This document shows positions 20,905 through 31,009 of a DNA stretch of 64,000 nt, piece by piece. This DNA comes from Chrysochromulina tobinii (lineage: Eukaryota > Haptophyta > Prymnesiales > Chrysochromulinaceae). Positions within the stretch are counted from its first letter, which is position 1. Every line of letters begins with the position of its first letter. A program made the translations under genes and the position numbers. The notes under the pieces are model-generated. The model saw nothing but the letters and a program-made list of their open reading frames with translations. It ran no database searches and was not told the origin of the DNA. The stretch is taken from positions 22,148 through 86,147 of the forward strand of contig JWZX01003412.1 of NCBI GenBank assembly GCA_001275005.1. The letters are read 5' to 3'.

Positions 20905-22353
20905 ATGACGGCTTTCATGTACTTTCATAATATTCAATGTCAGAGGGCTCAGTGCGTCTTGCCGAGAAGCCGAGAAGCCGAGAAGCGAGATTCGTGGTGT
21001 TCATTCATAGCCAGCCCGAGTATTAACAGCCAGTTCACGCCCGAGGACCTTTTCGAAGACCTCTCCGCAGGACGACCAAGGACACCAAACGGTGCATCCA
21101 GACGGTACGAAGCCGAGGCAGAGATGCTGGGGATGAGTTACCTTGCGGCGCTGCCCAACGCGCTGCTGTCCGCGGTCTCCTCGGCACTTTACGCGCTGCT
21201 CGCATTCGCATGGCTCGCCACAGCACAGCCGCGCGCTGCTCTGCTCCGTCGCGGGCAGTCGCTTTCGGCCATCCTTGCCTACGGCGCCCTGCAGCTGTTG
21301 GTCTCGTTCTTTCTCTCCGCGGTGCTGTACGCGGCACTGTACGCGGCGTTCGTGCCTGCGGCGGAGGCGGTGCACGAGCTTCATTTTGGCCTCTGTCAGC
21401 GGCCGCCGCCGGCTGCGAAGGGCGGTGCGCCCACGCCGTTGCCCGCTCGGGTGGCACGGCTCACGTTTACTGATGATGCGTCGGCACTACTCGCGAGCGC
21501 GTCAGGCGGCGGCGCCGCGGGCGCAGCGGCAGCAGTGGCCGCCGGGAGCATCGTACCTCCGCTCGTACGCGCGTACGAGTACGCCGTCGATATGTGCTTG
21601 CGACTTCCCGAAACGCCTTCGAACATAGACGTGGGTACCTTCCTTGCCTCCATGCGGGTGGCGAGCGCGCGCAACCAGTCGCTGCTTGCCGTCGATCGGC
21701 AGCTGGTGCTGCGCTACCGTTCGGAGCGCGTGCGTGCGATGTGGTCGTACGCGTTCGCGCTGCCGCTGCTCCTCGGCTGGGTGGATGAGTATCAGGACGC
21801 GTGCCTAACGCTCACGGAGGGCTTCCTCAACCTTCGACACGATCCGGCGCGCCGCGCGACGCTCGCACTGGTGAGCCCGCACGCGTGCAAGCTGCAGTTG
21901 TACGCGGCGACGCTCACCTTCCGCGCCCGCCTCTCGGGCCTCACGTACCTGATGACCGCCTATTCCTTCACCGCGGCCTCCGTCGGAATTGGCGGACTGA
22001 TGCTCTTGCACTGGGTCGCGCTGCTTTTGTACGAGCTGCGGCCGGTGGCAGGGGCAGAGGCAAAGGCCCCGCCGCCCGCTACCGAGCGTCCGGTGCCAGC
22101 GCCGCCGCCACCGCCGCTTGCCCCACGCGCGGCTCCACGCGCGATTTTCAACACCGACGACGGCGACGATGGGCTTGGCAATGATGACGATGAGTGTAGC
22201 GGCGATGAGCTCGACTTTCGGAGCGAGGACGGCAGCTACGCACGCGGCTTTGACGATGGGCGGGGTGGTCCTCGTGGAGATTCGCCCTTTTACCCCTTTG
22301 ACATGCCGCCCGCCCGTGGAGATGAAGGATTGCGGTACCGACGCGGGCGATAG
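20905..22353 (+). CDS. Seipin (lipid droplet biogenesis protein)
   Basis: A protein of up to 482 residues. Two hydrophobic segments flank a luminal domain: TM1 in LLSAVSSALYALLAFAWL and following helices (about 82-155), and TM2 near SVGIGGLMLLHWVALLLYEL. The domain carries the seipin signature: LRLPETPSNIDVGTFLASMRV, the loop LRYRSERVRAMWS, LLLGWVDEYQ, then KLQLYAATLTFRARLSGLTYLM. Seipins form ER oligomers that organise lipid-droplet budding and triglyceride flow. The C-terminal about 110 residues are Pro-rich and then acidic (DDGDDGLGNDDDECSGDE), probably cytosolic. ATG 20905 opens the frame, but ATG 21124 (residue 74), just before TM1, is an equally likely start because the first 73 residues look unstructured. 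Confidence 0.88.
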   Translation: MTAFMYFHNIQCQRAQCVLPRSREAEKRDSWCSFIASPSINSQFTPEDLFEDLSAGRPRTPNGASRRYEAEAEMLGMSYLAALPNALLSAVSSALYALLAFAWLATAQPRAALLRRGQSLSAILAYGALQLLVSFFLSAVLYAALYAAFVPAAEAVHELHFGLCQRPPPAAKGGAPTPLPARVARLTFTDDASALLASASGGGAAGAAAAVAAGSIVPPLVRAYEYAVDMCLRLPETPSNIDVGTFLASMRVASARNQSLLAVDRQLVLRYRSERVRAMWSYAFALPLLLGWVDEYQDACLTLTEGFLNLRHDPARRATLALVSPHACKLQLYAATLTFRARLSGLTYLMTAYSFTAASVGIGGLMLLHWVALLLYELRPVAGAEAKAPPPATERPVPAPPPPPLAPRAAPRAIFNTDDGDDGLGNDDDECSGDELDFRSEDGSYARGFDDGRGGPRGDSPFYPFDMPPARGDEGLRYRRGR

Positions 22354-23353
22354 TCAAGCGATATTCGCCATCATCAACACGTCCCAAACTCGAATCCCAA
22401 ACAGCATGGATCGGCTGATTAATGCGCATCTCGACCATCGTCCATCGACGCACACCGCTTTCGCGTACGACTGAGAGCGACTCGATGTCCGACACAAGCG
22501 GTGTGAACTGTGATGTGCATGTGACTACATATTCCTGCTCCTTTCGAACGTCACAGTCACACAGACACACCTCTGACCTCTCAGACTCGAAAGAATCAAT
22601 ACAAGGTAGACTATAATGACGTACTATGTTTTACTCGTAGACGCTTATATCGATCGGCGGCCACGCGTGGTCGTCTCCGGTCTCCGCACTCAGAACGGGA
22701 CCTATATTCGATTCCCCACCTCGCGCATCGACCCGCGGCCGGAGGTGCGGCTCCCCGCGCGCACACGAATACCAATGGGCATGTGATACTATGTAACTAT
22801 ATCAAAATCCCACGCGGCGTCCCGGTCGGGCCGCGCGCATACACGCGGTGCGCGTCTTAGCTCTTACGATGCGATGCACACGCGCGGTCGGGGAGATGTC
22901 CTGGATGATCCCGCTTCCCGGGCCGCCGGGGGAACGATGCGTGGCGAATCCTTCCGCTCAGCGCTTTGAAAAATGTAAGTAAGTAAGTTACATCTGAAAA
23001 ATGTAAAACGTCAACGAAACCGTAACGTACCCGAAGAACCCCGACGCGATTCTGCATATCTCTACGTCTATGTTTTCACTTTTCTGTTTACTGTTATCCG
23101 TTCTGCATACGATACTCGTACACATACTCGACTGCCCGATTCTCCAATGCTCTTACCCATGGACCGAGTACCGCGATGATGGAGATGATCGTCATACGTC
23201 AACGTCATCGATACGACTGATCGACTGGCGAAGCGCGCATGCGAGCACAACATGTTCCTGTACGTCAGGTTCCTATGCAATGACCTCTCGAAGATCTGAA
23301 ATGTCTGAATCTGAGGCCATGGCCCACTCTTCATCTCTGAACTTAGAACAGGC
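22354..23353. other. Intergenic, about 1 kb between convergent genes
   Basis: No protein-like frame beyond chance is seen. GTAAGTAAGTAAGTTACAT near 22974-22992 is a small simple repeat. The 3' UTRs of the seipin gene and the 11-residue-repeat gene should lie here. Confidence 0.4.
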
Positions 23354-26300
23354 TCACCACTTGTTGAAGTCCTGCCACTCGTTGTCGTAGCACTGGCGCG
23401 TGCCCATGTATCCGATGTAAGACGCTTCGTCAAAATCGTAGCCCGCACGCTTGCAATCAAAAGGTAGGTAATGCTCCTTTTTCATCGCTTCAATCGAGAA
23501 GCCGGCCTCTCGGATGCCCTCGACATAGCCGCCGATCTTGAGTTCCCTGAGCGTCATCCAGCCAGCCTGCACAGCTTCTGTGGCCGTGTATCCTCCCAGC
23601 CTGATCTCGTTGAGCGAATGCCAGACCAATCTCGCCTCCGCGCACGAGTAGCCCGCGTCGCGAGCTTCCTTGACCGTGTAACCGCCTTCCTGGGCTTCTT
23701 CGCAGGTGTAGTTTGCGTTCCTGATCTCCGTGCACGTATAACCGCCATCTCGCAAACCCGCAACGTAACCTGCTGACTTGGCCTCGTCAGCCCTGTACCC
23801 AGCAATTCGGAGGCGGACGAGGATCGACCAGTCCTCGCCCAGGCCAGCATCCTTGGCCTGCAAGCCGGCATTCTTTGCCTCCAAGCAACTATAACCGGCT
23901 TCACGAACCTCCTCGCACGTGTAAGATGCCGACTTGGCTTGAATGCAAGTATAGCCAGCCTTCCTGGCCTCAATGCAGCTGAATCCGCACCGCTTGATTT
24001 CCTCGACATAACCCACCATCTTGGCATTGCTGATTTGGAAGCCAGCATCCTTGACTCCTTCGACGTATCCAGCTGCCTTGAGCACGTCAAGGCGTACGAA
24101 TCCTGCCCATACTGCCTCAGAGCAGGAGTATCCCGCCTCATACATTTCAACAGCGGAGTAACCAGCTTCAAAGAGCCCCTCGACATAGCCCGCTATCCTA
24201 GCCTCCACGCACGTGTACTCCGCTGCCCTGAATTCTTTGGGCGAATAGCCCGCCTCCTTCATGCCTTGGACGTATCCAACCGCCTTCAGCTCCAGGATTT
24301 CCCAGCCGGCCTCCCTGGCCTCTTTTGCAGTGTAGCCAACCGCTTTCATGTCAGGGAGCGAGTCCCAACCACCCTCCCTGCACTCTTTGCAAGTATAACC
24401 CGTGAGCCTGGCTTCTTTCAGCGAATAGCCGCCAATCTTGACTTCTCCGGCCGTATATCCTACTGCTTTGCAGTCGTCGCACGAATAGCCCGCAGACTTC
24501 AAGAGTTTCACGTAGCCTGCTACCTTCACCTCCGCACAGGTGTATTCAGCATCATAGAAATCGTGGATGTCGATCCAACCCGCCCCGTTTGCATCCTGAA
24601 CGGTGAAGCCCGCAATTCTGCACTCGAGCAATCCGTAGCCTGCGGCTCGGGCCTCGCTACACGTGTATCCAGCGGCTTTGAGCCCCTTCAGATAGCCTGC
24701 GATCCTTGCTTCCTTGCAAGTGTACCCAGCTACATAAATCTCGGCAATCGTATAACCCGCCGTAAACGCATGGGTGCTTGGATAACCTGCTGCTGCGAGA
24801 CCCTTGACGTGACCTGAAGCCTTGACTTCGAAGCACGTGTAACCGCCGACGTTTAGATCCCTGAGTGACCAGCCGCCGTCGCCAGCCTCAGTGCAGGTGT
24901 ACTCCGCAGCACGTGCCTCCGCGCAGGCGTATCCTGCTTCTCTGAGCTCCGCGCAAGTGAATCCGATCAGCTTGCAATCTGAAGCGGGGAAGCGCGCGTC
25001 TGCGTCTCTATAGCGCGCCATGATAGCGTCGCGGGCGGTATAACCAGCCGCTTTGATTCCGTCGATGTAGGGTCCTTCTTTGAATAGGACGGCGATGTTT
25101 GTCCAGCCTGCTAACATTGCCTCCGGGACTGTGTAGCCCGCGCTCTTGATTTCACTGAGCGTATCCCAGCCACCTGCTCGGACCTCTATGCATGTGTATC
25201 CAGCCTCCCAGGCCTCCCAGAGCTCGAAGCCCGCTGCCTTGATCTCCACGCCCAAGCAGCCGGCATCGCGTGCCTCCTTGCATGTGCATCCTGCTTCCTT
25301 GAGATGCGAACCAAGCCCCACTGCTCTGATCTCGGTCGACGAGAACCCAGCCGCTCTGAGGCCTTCTACGTAGCCTCCATCCTTGAGCTCTTGCAGGCTC
25401 CAGCCTGCATCGATGGCCTCCCTCAACGAGTAGCCACCCTCTCTAGAGTCGCCACAACTATAGCCACCAGATTTGACCTCCCCACTGGTCCAGCCTGCCG
25501 CCCTGGCTTCGCCACACGTGTATCCCGCCGCTCGGGTCTCGGTGGGTCCACAACCAGCTTCCCTAGCCTCCGTGGAGGTATAGCCTGCTGCCGCCAGCTC
25601 CTCGGCATAGCCCCCCACGATGGCTTCCGCACACGTGTAATTTGCGTACTTAATCGCCACACGGGTCCACCCCGCTTCCTTGAGCCCCGCCACGTAACCA
25701 GCGGCCTTTATGTCCACGATTGACGTCCAACCAGCTGCCTTAGCTTCCGTAGCCGTGTAACCGATGAGTCGAAGATCTTCGAGATCCTCCCAGCCCGCCG
25801 CTCTCGCCTGCTTGCACGTATACCCCACTCGCTTGACCTCCTTGAGCGTGTAGCCCGCTTCACGGAGACCATCGACATGTCCGACAGCTTTGCAATCCGA
25901 AATAGAGAAGCCCACGCGCCGCGCCTGGACAGCATCAATCCGACTGCAAGCGGCCGAGAGCTCGCGCTCCGCGAATTCGACGCGACCCGAGTCAACACCT
26001 GTACTCTTGGCGCTGTGTATGGCTGCTTTGAGACCTAATACGGCTGAATGGAACTTGTCCTTATCGAGCTGTCCCCAGCCACAGCACCCACGGGTGGTTG
26101 AAGTACGGTAGAGCCAGCGCTGAAGTTCCTGAAGAGTCTTCAGCTTCGTCTCCTGGATTTCGATCATCTCGCGCTCCATTGTCCTCGGTGTGGCCGGCTG
26201 CTCGTCTAAGAATGAACTTGCCTTGAGCGTGAACTTCGATTGCGCCTCCAGCTCGGCAGCTTGTGCTTTACGCAAGGCCTCTTCAGCCTCCTCCAAAGCC

Positions 26301-27301
26301 TTCTGCGCGTGCTCCTTCTCTGCCATGATAGTGTCGTGGACCTTCGCCGTTGAGCGCGGTGTGATCGGTCGAATAGCCAAAAACGATGTGCTCTGCGGCA
26401 GTTGCAACTGAAAAGCCGGCTTCACCTTTGCATAAGGCGCTCCCGCAACCTTCGCTGCCTCCTTCTCGGCCGCTGCCTTTGCAGCTGCCAACTCCTGCTC
26501 CGCCTCCAGGTGAGGTGACCACCGGCCAGTTGGTGCTGTGAGCGGCGGAGGTAGCGAAGGCGGAGAGTACACTTTTGTGTCTGCCACCGCCTCCATAATT
26601 GAAATGGGTACCTCATCCCCTGCCAGCACGGCTTTCTCCTCCACCTCTTCCGCCGGAAGCACTGAAGGCGCAGCTGCTTGAGTCTCCACTGGCAAGAGGG
26701 CTTCAGTCTCGGCTAGTAGTCTGCTTCTGTAGTCTGATACTTCTACGATCTCCTTCTCCTCCTCCTCCTCTTGCTGCTGATCGGATGAGAGCGTGATTTC
26801 TTCCACTGCTGCTGTAGCCTCTGCTGGTATCACGGGAGTCTCCTTCACCACCGTATCCTTGGCGAGTGCAAAAGGCTTCCGCTCGGGAGTCACCTCCTCC
26901 AAATCTGCATCCGTCTCGACGGCGACTGGAGGAGGAGTGGGGTTCACCTCCTCCATGGCATCATCCCCCCGTAAGGCCGGTTGATCAACCCCATCGATGG
27001 CGGAAGGTGGGCTAATGTTCTCCAGAAGTGCATACACTTTTGGCAAGTCAGGCTCGTTGGCGGCGAGAGCAGGAGTCTCCAGCACAGGTATGTCCTCCTC
27101 ACGCGCAGCCTCCTCCTCCTCCTCACGCCAGTCCTCAGGGATTCGGGTGGAGCTCAGATCGGATGCAGTGGGGTCCGCATCTGTCGCAGGAGCAGCAGTC
27201 TCAGCTTCCAAAGGATCCAACCAAACCTCCTTCGGCGCATGCTTCGGCGCCGGCGACGGGACGTCCTGTAGCGCCAGCATATCTTCAGCTGGCGCGCTCA
27301 T
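23354..27301 (-). CDS. Giant 11-residue tandem-repeat protein (AGYTCxEAR type)
   Basis: A 1315-residue single-exon protein from ATG 27301 (an upstream in-frame ATG at 27448 is possible). Residues 1-about 300 are acidic, rich in Glu/Ala/Pro (VEEITLSSDQQQEEEEEKE). A helical segment follows (EKEHAQKALEEAEEALRKAQAAEL), then a short Cys/Trp region (STTRGCCGWGQLD). From about residue 460 to the end the chain is roughly 70 imperfect units of 11-12 residues, consensus A-G-Y-T-C-x-E-A-R-x, often varied as AGYVxGLKE or AGWxxLxDLK. Similar Y/F-T/S-x-x-E-L/A-K/R-x-A-G arrays occur in algal and protist proteins of unknown role, and regular spacing suggests a helical solenoid. The many cysteines (one in perhaps a third of the units) are unusual. 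Function unknown; a scaffold role is inference. Confidence 0.8.
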   Translation of the reverse strand: MSAPAEDMLALQDVPSPAPKHAPKEVWLDPLEAETAAPATDADPTASDLSSTRIPEDWREEEEEAAREEDIPVLETPALAANEPDLPKVYALLENISPPSAIDGVDQPALRGDDAMEEVNPTPPPVAVETDADLEEVTPERKPFALAKDTVVKETPVIPAEATAAVEEITLSSDQQQEEEEEKEIVEVSDYRSRLLAETEALLPVETQAAAPSVLPAEEVEEKAVLAGDEVPISIMEAVADTKVYSPPSLPPPLTAPTGRWSPHLEAEQELAAAKAAAEKEAAKVAGAPYAKVKPAFQLQLPQSTSFLAIRPITPRSTAKVHDTIMAEKEHAQKALEEAEEALRKAQAAELEAQSKFTLKASSFLDEQPATPRTMEREMIEIQETKLKTLQELQRWLYRTSTTRGCCGWGQLDKDKFHSAVLGLKAAIHSAKSTGVDSGRVEFAERELSAACSRIDAVQARRVGFSISDCKAVGHVDGLREAGYTLKEVKRVGYTCKQARAAGWEDLEDLRLIGYTATEAKAAGWTSIVDIKAAGYVAGLKEAGWTRVAIKYANYTCAEAIVGGYAEELAAAGYTSTEAREAGCGPTETRAAGYTCGEARAAGWTSGEVKSGGYSCGDSREGGYSLREAIDAGWSLQELKDGGYVEGLRAAGFSSTEIRAVGLGSHLKEAGCTCKEARDAGCLGVEIKAAGFELWEAWEAGYTCIEVRAGGWDTLSEIKSAGYTVPEAMLAGWTNIAVLFKEGPYIDGIKAAGYTARDAIMARYRDADARFPASDCKLIGFTCAELREAGYACAEARAAEYTCTEAGDGGWSLRDLNVGGYTCFEVKASGHVKGLAAAGYPSTHAFTAGYTIAEIYVAGYTCKEARIAGYLKGLKAAGYTCSEARAAGYGLLECRIAGFTVQDANGAGWIDIHDFYDAEYTCAEVKVAGYVKLLKSAGYSCDDCKAVGYTAGEVKIGGYSLKEARLTGYTCKECREGGWDSLPDMKAVGYTAKEAREAGWEILELKAVGYVQGMKEAGYSPKEFRAAEYTCVEARIAGYVEGLFEAGYSAVEMYEAGYSCSEAVWAGFVRLDVLKAAGYVEGVKDAGFQISNAKMVGYVEEIKRCGFSCIEARKAGYTCIQAKSASYTCEEVREAGYSCLEAKNAGLQAKDAGLGEDWSILVRLRIAGYRADEAKSAGYVAGLRDGGYTCTEIRNANYTCEEAQEGGYTVKEARDAGYSCAEARLVWHSLNEIRLGGYTATEAVQAGWMTLRELKIGGYVEGIREAGFSIEAMKKEHYLPFDCKRAGYDFDEASYIGYMGTRQCYDNEWQDFNKW

Positions 27302-28626
27302 CCTCGCCCGAGCCGCGCCGCGCCCGCACGCGTTGAAACTGCCCTGCGTGTCGTGTGAGTCGAATCGTTGCGTCTGCTGCGCGCGCGGGGGACTTACCAA
27401 ACCGTGATGAGAGGTCTCATCATTACCCCACGTCTCCCGGACTCCCACACTTCCTAAGGTCCCTCTTTACGTCTCACCACCCCCTCAGTGAGCGTCACAC
27501 AACGTGTATCCCAGCTTCATCCTAGCTCAGTCCCAGCTGGGAGCTGGCTCCCCGGGAGCCGCCTGCAGTCAGTGACAGTCAACGAGTCAGTTTCGTCGCG
27601 GCCATCACATCACCGTCTCAAAGGACAGCTCCGCTCCCCTCGGTCAGCACTCGTGACGCGAACCCTCAACTCGGCTGGCGGGCCAGCGAGCTCAGCCTGT
27701 ACAAATTGAAATCGCGTACCGCCGCGCGGCATGCCGCGGGCGGGCGGAACCGCCATTCGTGATTCGATGGTGAGACAACCGCGCGGCCGACGCCTCGGCC
27801 CCGGCACGTCGATCCGAACCCGACCTCGCAACCATGAATCTGATATCTGTCGACAGCAATGACACCCCCGTTCGCTATAAAGCACGGTTGGTGGACCGAG
27901 CTCCATTGTGCGCACCTACCACCTAGATTACATGTTCTACGACGAGCACTTCACCCTTTCTCTCTACAATCTAGCTGACTAGCTCTCGCGGTACGAGGTT
28001 CCTACGTTCCAAACACCTAAGGAAGTGAAGATCGGTGTTCTCTACGACGGCTCGTCACTGCTCGTCAGAGTTCTTCACCACGCTAGCAGGCGTTTCGGCG
28101 GTGGAGTTGGCCGGCGCACGGGCGAGAGCTTTTTGGGCGGCTCGTCTGGTCCACCAGCTGCAGCCTTCCATGACCGTGCAAGAGGAGGAGCTGTGTCTCT
28201 CTTGGGCTCGTCGGCAGGGACGACCAGAAGGTCCGCACATGGTGAGGTCACCAGTTGTCTGCTGAGAGCCAGTGGCTGTAGTTTGCGCCGCTGCAGACCA
28301 GGAACGGAACTGCTGCGGCCAAGTGCCCGTCCAGCCTCCATAGTGACCTTGCCTTCAAGCTCACTAACAAGGTCGACTGCTCTTAGCCAGCACCATTCGC
28401 GCCGCCGTGGACTTTTGGATCGGCTCGGCGTCGCGACCGCTGTCACGGAAGGTGCAGCAGGCTGATGTCTGGCCCGAGGAGATGCAGGAGGCGGAGAGGG
28501 GATGGAGCGCGAGGGTGTAACCGTGAAGGACACCGTCGCTCTGAGGAACGACACATTGCCCACGCGCTCCGTGCCTATGGCGGTTTTCGGTGGCGACGTA
28601 TACTCTGTAGATATGCCGCCGCGTGA
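27302..28626. other. Intergenic with weak overlapping frames
   Basis: Two opposed frames overlap at about 28025-28465 (plus) and 28075-28563 (minus). The minus frame (162 residues, Ser/Pro/Arg-rich, with WLRAVDLVSELEGKVTMEAG) could be a C-terminal exon of the neighbouring minus-strand gene, because it lies just past that gene's stop, but no clear donor/acceptor pair was found. The part at 27450-28020 shows nothing recognisable. Confidence 0.35.
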
Positions 28627-30771
28627 CTACAACCCAGTAAATGCTCCAGGCATCGCTGACCGGCTCACACGTTCGAGCGGCTGTAGGTCCTCAGTGGCTG
28701 GGACGCGTCCTGGGAAATGGGGAGCATTACTTTGCACAGGCGGCGGAACTGGAGTCGTTGCTGCTGGTTTCGCCGCGTGGGGCTCCTCTGACGGCTTGTC
28801 TGTCGCAGTCGCGCCGTTGCCAGTGAGCATGGGCTCTGGCGACGGCGGAGGACCTGACGACGATTGCGGCCCTGCAGCTAAAGTCGAGATGCTGTCGGCA
28901 TCGCGCCCCGAATGCGCCACGCACGTGCTGAAGAATCGGTTCGGCGGCGGAGGCAGATCGGCAACACAAAGCCGCACAATGTAGTGGATTCGTTCGCACT
29001 CAAGGCCTGGGTACGATGTGTGCTCAAACTCGCAGATTGAGTGCCAGTTGACCTCCTTGATCCACGACTCTGGCGTGCACAGCTCCCTGGTGACGAGTTC
29101 CGTTGCCTTCAGAGTTGGAGACGACTTTTCCTTGAGCCGGCAAGTGAGCCGCCGCCGGCCACCATCGCGCTTGCACACGACGAGCTCGTGCTCTCCGTTG
29201 GAACTGAGAATCTGTACGGTCAGCAAGCGACGCTTGAGCAGCAGATTTGGGCAGACCGAATGCATCTCCACCGGGCTATCCGTGGCGTTGTTCAACGGCA
29301 GCTGCCGCTGCAGCAGAGGGGCACGCCGCGAGTAGAGCAGCCCATCTTGCGAGTAGAGCTCCGCGTATAGCATACGCAGCTGCTCGCCGGTCCATCGCTC
29401 TAAGCTGATTGAAGCGAAGCGTAGCACGATCGCGAGCTCTTGCAAAGAGCACACGAAGAGATAGAGCGGCGGACCTCCTTGCATGGTAGCTGCCAGGTAG
29501 CGCTGCGCACCATGGAAGGCGTGCGGCGGAAGCTCGGGAATATCTTCGATGTCGGGCATCTTCATCGGAGGCAGCTTGAGCTTCTGTGGCTTCCGTTTCT
29601 CGAAAGTGTTGAGCTTGACGCTATCCTTTTTCCGCAGGCGCGGTGGCATCCTCATGGGCTTTCCCGTCACAGGGTCAGGTTCACCTGGTAGATCCTCCTC
29701 CACCTCCACCTCCTCCACCTCCTCCACCTCCTCCACCACCTCCTCCTCCTTGGACGGGGTAAGTCGGGCAAGTTCTTCCTCAGGCTCGGAATCCTCTTCA
29801 GGTTCGGGCATCACCCAGGTATTGATGGGCTCTGGCTCTGGCTCTGGCTCGGGCTCGGACTCCGAATGAACTTCCTCGCGTTCAGGCACGACAAACTTAG
29901 CGAGAGCGTCGGCGACGAGAAGTCGCACGTCCCCGTCAACCATCGTGTCGAGCAGGTCGTCACGAGTAAGCGCGACAGCCTTTTCCACGGCTGCTGCATG
30001 AATGGCCAACTCTAGGGCGGCGTCCTCGTCCTGCGCTTTGGCGAAAAGAACCTTCTCAATCTTGTCGCGCATCAGAGCTTGCTGCGCTCTCCTCTGCGCC
30101 GCCCTTGCCATTGCTGCTTCTCGTATCTCTTGCGCGGCACGCTCCCTTGCCTGGTTGCGCGCCAGATCGCGCGCAGCTTTCTCGGCTGCTTCCATTGATC
30201 TCTTCACCTGCTCTATCTCCCTATCGGCATCCTGGGCTTCCATCACAAGCCTTCCCTCGATCTTTTGCCGGGCCTTTCTCAAACGAGAAGCGTTGAGCGC
30301 TTCTTGCTTCTTGGCCTCATCGATGACCTCGTCCCATTTTTCCTGTTCACCGTGCGCGATTGTTGCGAGCTCCTTGCCGAGGGCCTTGCCGTAGTCCTTG
30401 AACTTGCCCCATTTGTTCTTCTTTGCAAGCGCAACCAGCGGGCTGTCCTCGGGTTCTTCTCCCCGTGCGATTTGAGCCATCTGGCGAATAGCACGCGCAA
30501 CGTCATCGTCCATGCTTTTGAGTGTGGGTTCAGAGACGTTGTTCTCCCATTGTTTGATACGACTTACGAGGGGTTCCGGTGGAGGTCGCTTGCTCCGCAT
30601 TTTGTATGTGTACGGGACGAATGTCTGCTCTGTCTCTGGGCTCTTGCCCATGCTCATGAAGGTGCCCTTGGGGCGCTTGAGCGGTGACAGGCCGCCCAAG
30701 AGCGGGCTGCGACCGCCCGTCATCGGCGGCGGTTGGTCCGTCGACGTCATCGCGCGCTCCACCTCCAGCAT
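28627..30771 (-). CDS. Coiled-coil protein with acidic linker and C-terminal conserved module
   Basis: About 714 residues from ATG 30771. The frame is open further upstream, but only from non-ATG codons. A pyrimidine-rich CTCTCTTCAG just before could be the acceptor of a 5' UTR intron. The N-terminus is Pro-rich. Residues about 90-270 are a charged helical coil (MEAAEKAARDLARNQARERA and similar). Residues about 310-380 are a Glu/Pro/Val linker (SEPEPEPEPEP, VEEVEEVEEVEVEED). The C-terminal third contains LYLFVCSLQELAIVLRFASI and WHSICEFEHTSYPGLECERI, then HYIVRLCVADLP. The H-x-x-YPGL...HYIVRL..A-LP string looks like a recurrent protist module. No characterised family is recognised, and a cytoskeletal or flagellar role would be a guess. 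Confidence 0.6.
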   Translation of the reverse strand: MLEVERAMTSTDQPPPMTGGRSPLLGGLSPLKRPKGTFMSMGKSPETEQTFVPYTYKMRSKRPPPEPLVSRIKQWENNVSEPTLKSMDDDVARAIRQMAQIARGEEPEDSPLVALAKKNKWGKFKDYGKALGKELATIAHGEQEKWDEVIDEAKKQEALNASRLRKARQKIEGRLVMEAQDADREIEQVKRSMEAAEKAARDLARNQARERAAQEIREAAMARAAQRRAQQALMRDKIEKVLFAKAQDEDAALELAIHAAAVEKAVALTRDDLLDTMVDGDVRLLVADALAKFVVPEREEVHSESEPEPEPEPEPINTWVMPEPEEDSEPEEELARLTPSKEEEVVEEVEEVEEVEVEEDLPGEPDPVTGKPMRMPPRLRKKDSVKLNTFEKRKPQKLKLPPMKMPDIEDIPELPPHAFHGAQRYLAATMQGGPPLYLFVCSLQELAIVLRFASISLERWTGEQLRMLYAELYSQDGLLYSRRAPLLQRQLPLNNATDSPVEMHSVCPNLLLKRRLLTVQILSSNGEHELVVCKRDGGRRRLTCRLKEKSSPTLKATELVTRELCTPESWIKEVNWHSICEFEHTSYPGLECERIHYIVRLCVADLPPPPNRFFSTCVAHSGRDADSISTLAAGPQSSSGPPPSPEPMLTGNGATATDKPSEEPHAAKPAATTPVPPPVQSNAPHFPGRVPATEDLQPLERVSRSAMPGAFTGL

Positions 30772-31009
30772 CGCGCGGGTCTCCCCTGAAGAGAGTTTCG
30801 AAACTGCACAAAGCAACACTTGATCATTGCGCGATTGGCGCGCGCGCTCAGCGCTCAGCGAGCTTACCTCCAATCTTACTCATGCTTCATACATGATCTG
30901 GCATGGCGTGACAGTGGACGCTATATCCAATGTTTCTGCGTAACAGAGCTTCGAAAAACGCCGTGTCGAGCGGTGATCGCCCCGCAGGAGGCAAAACCGG
31001 CCTCTGGAA

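Noticed and set aside
28075-28563. 162-residue minus-strand frame as a separate gene or last exon
   Set aside because: Ser/Pro/Arg-rich, no domain, no clear splice pair; an equally long plus frame overlaps it.
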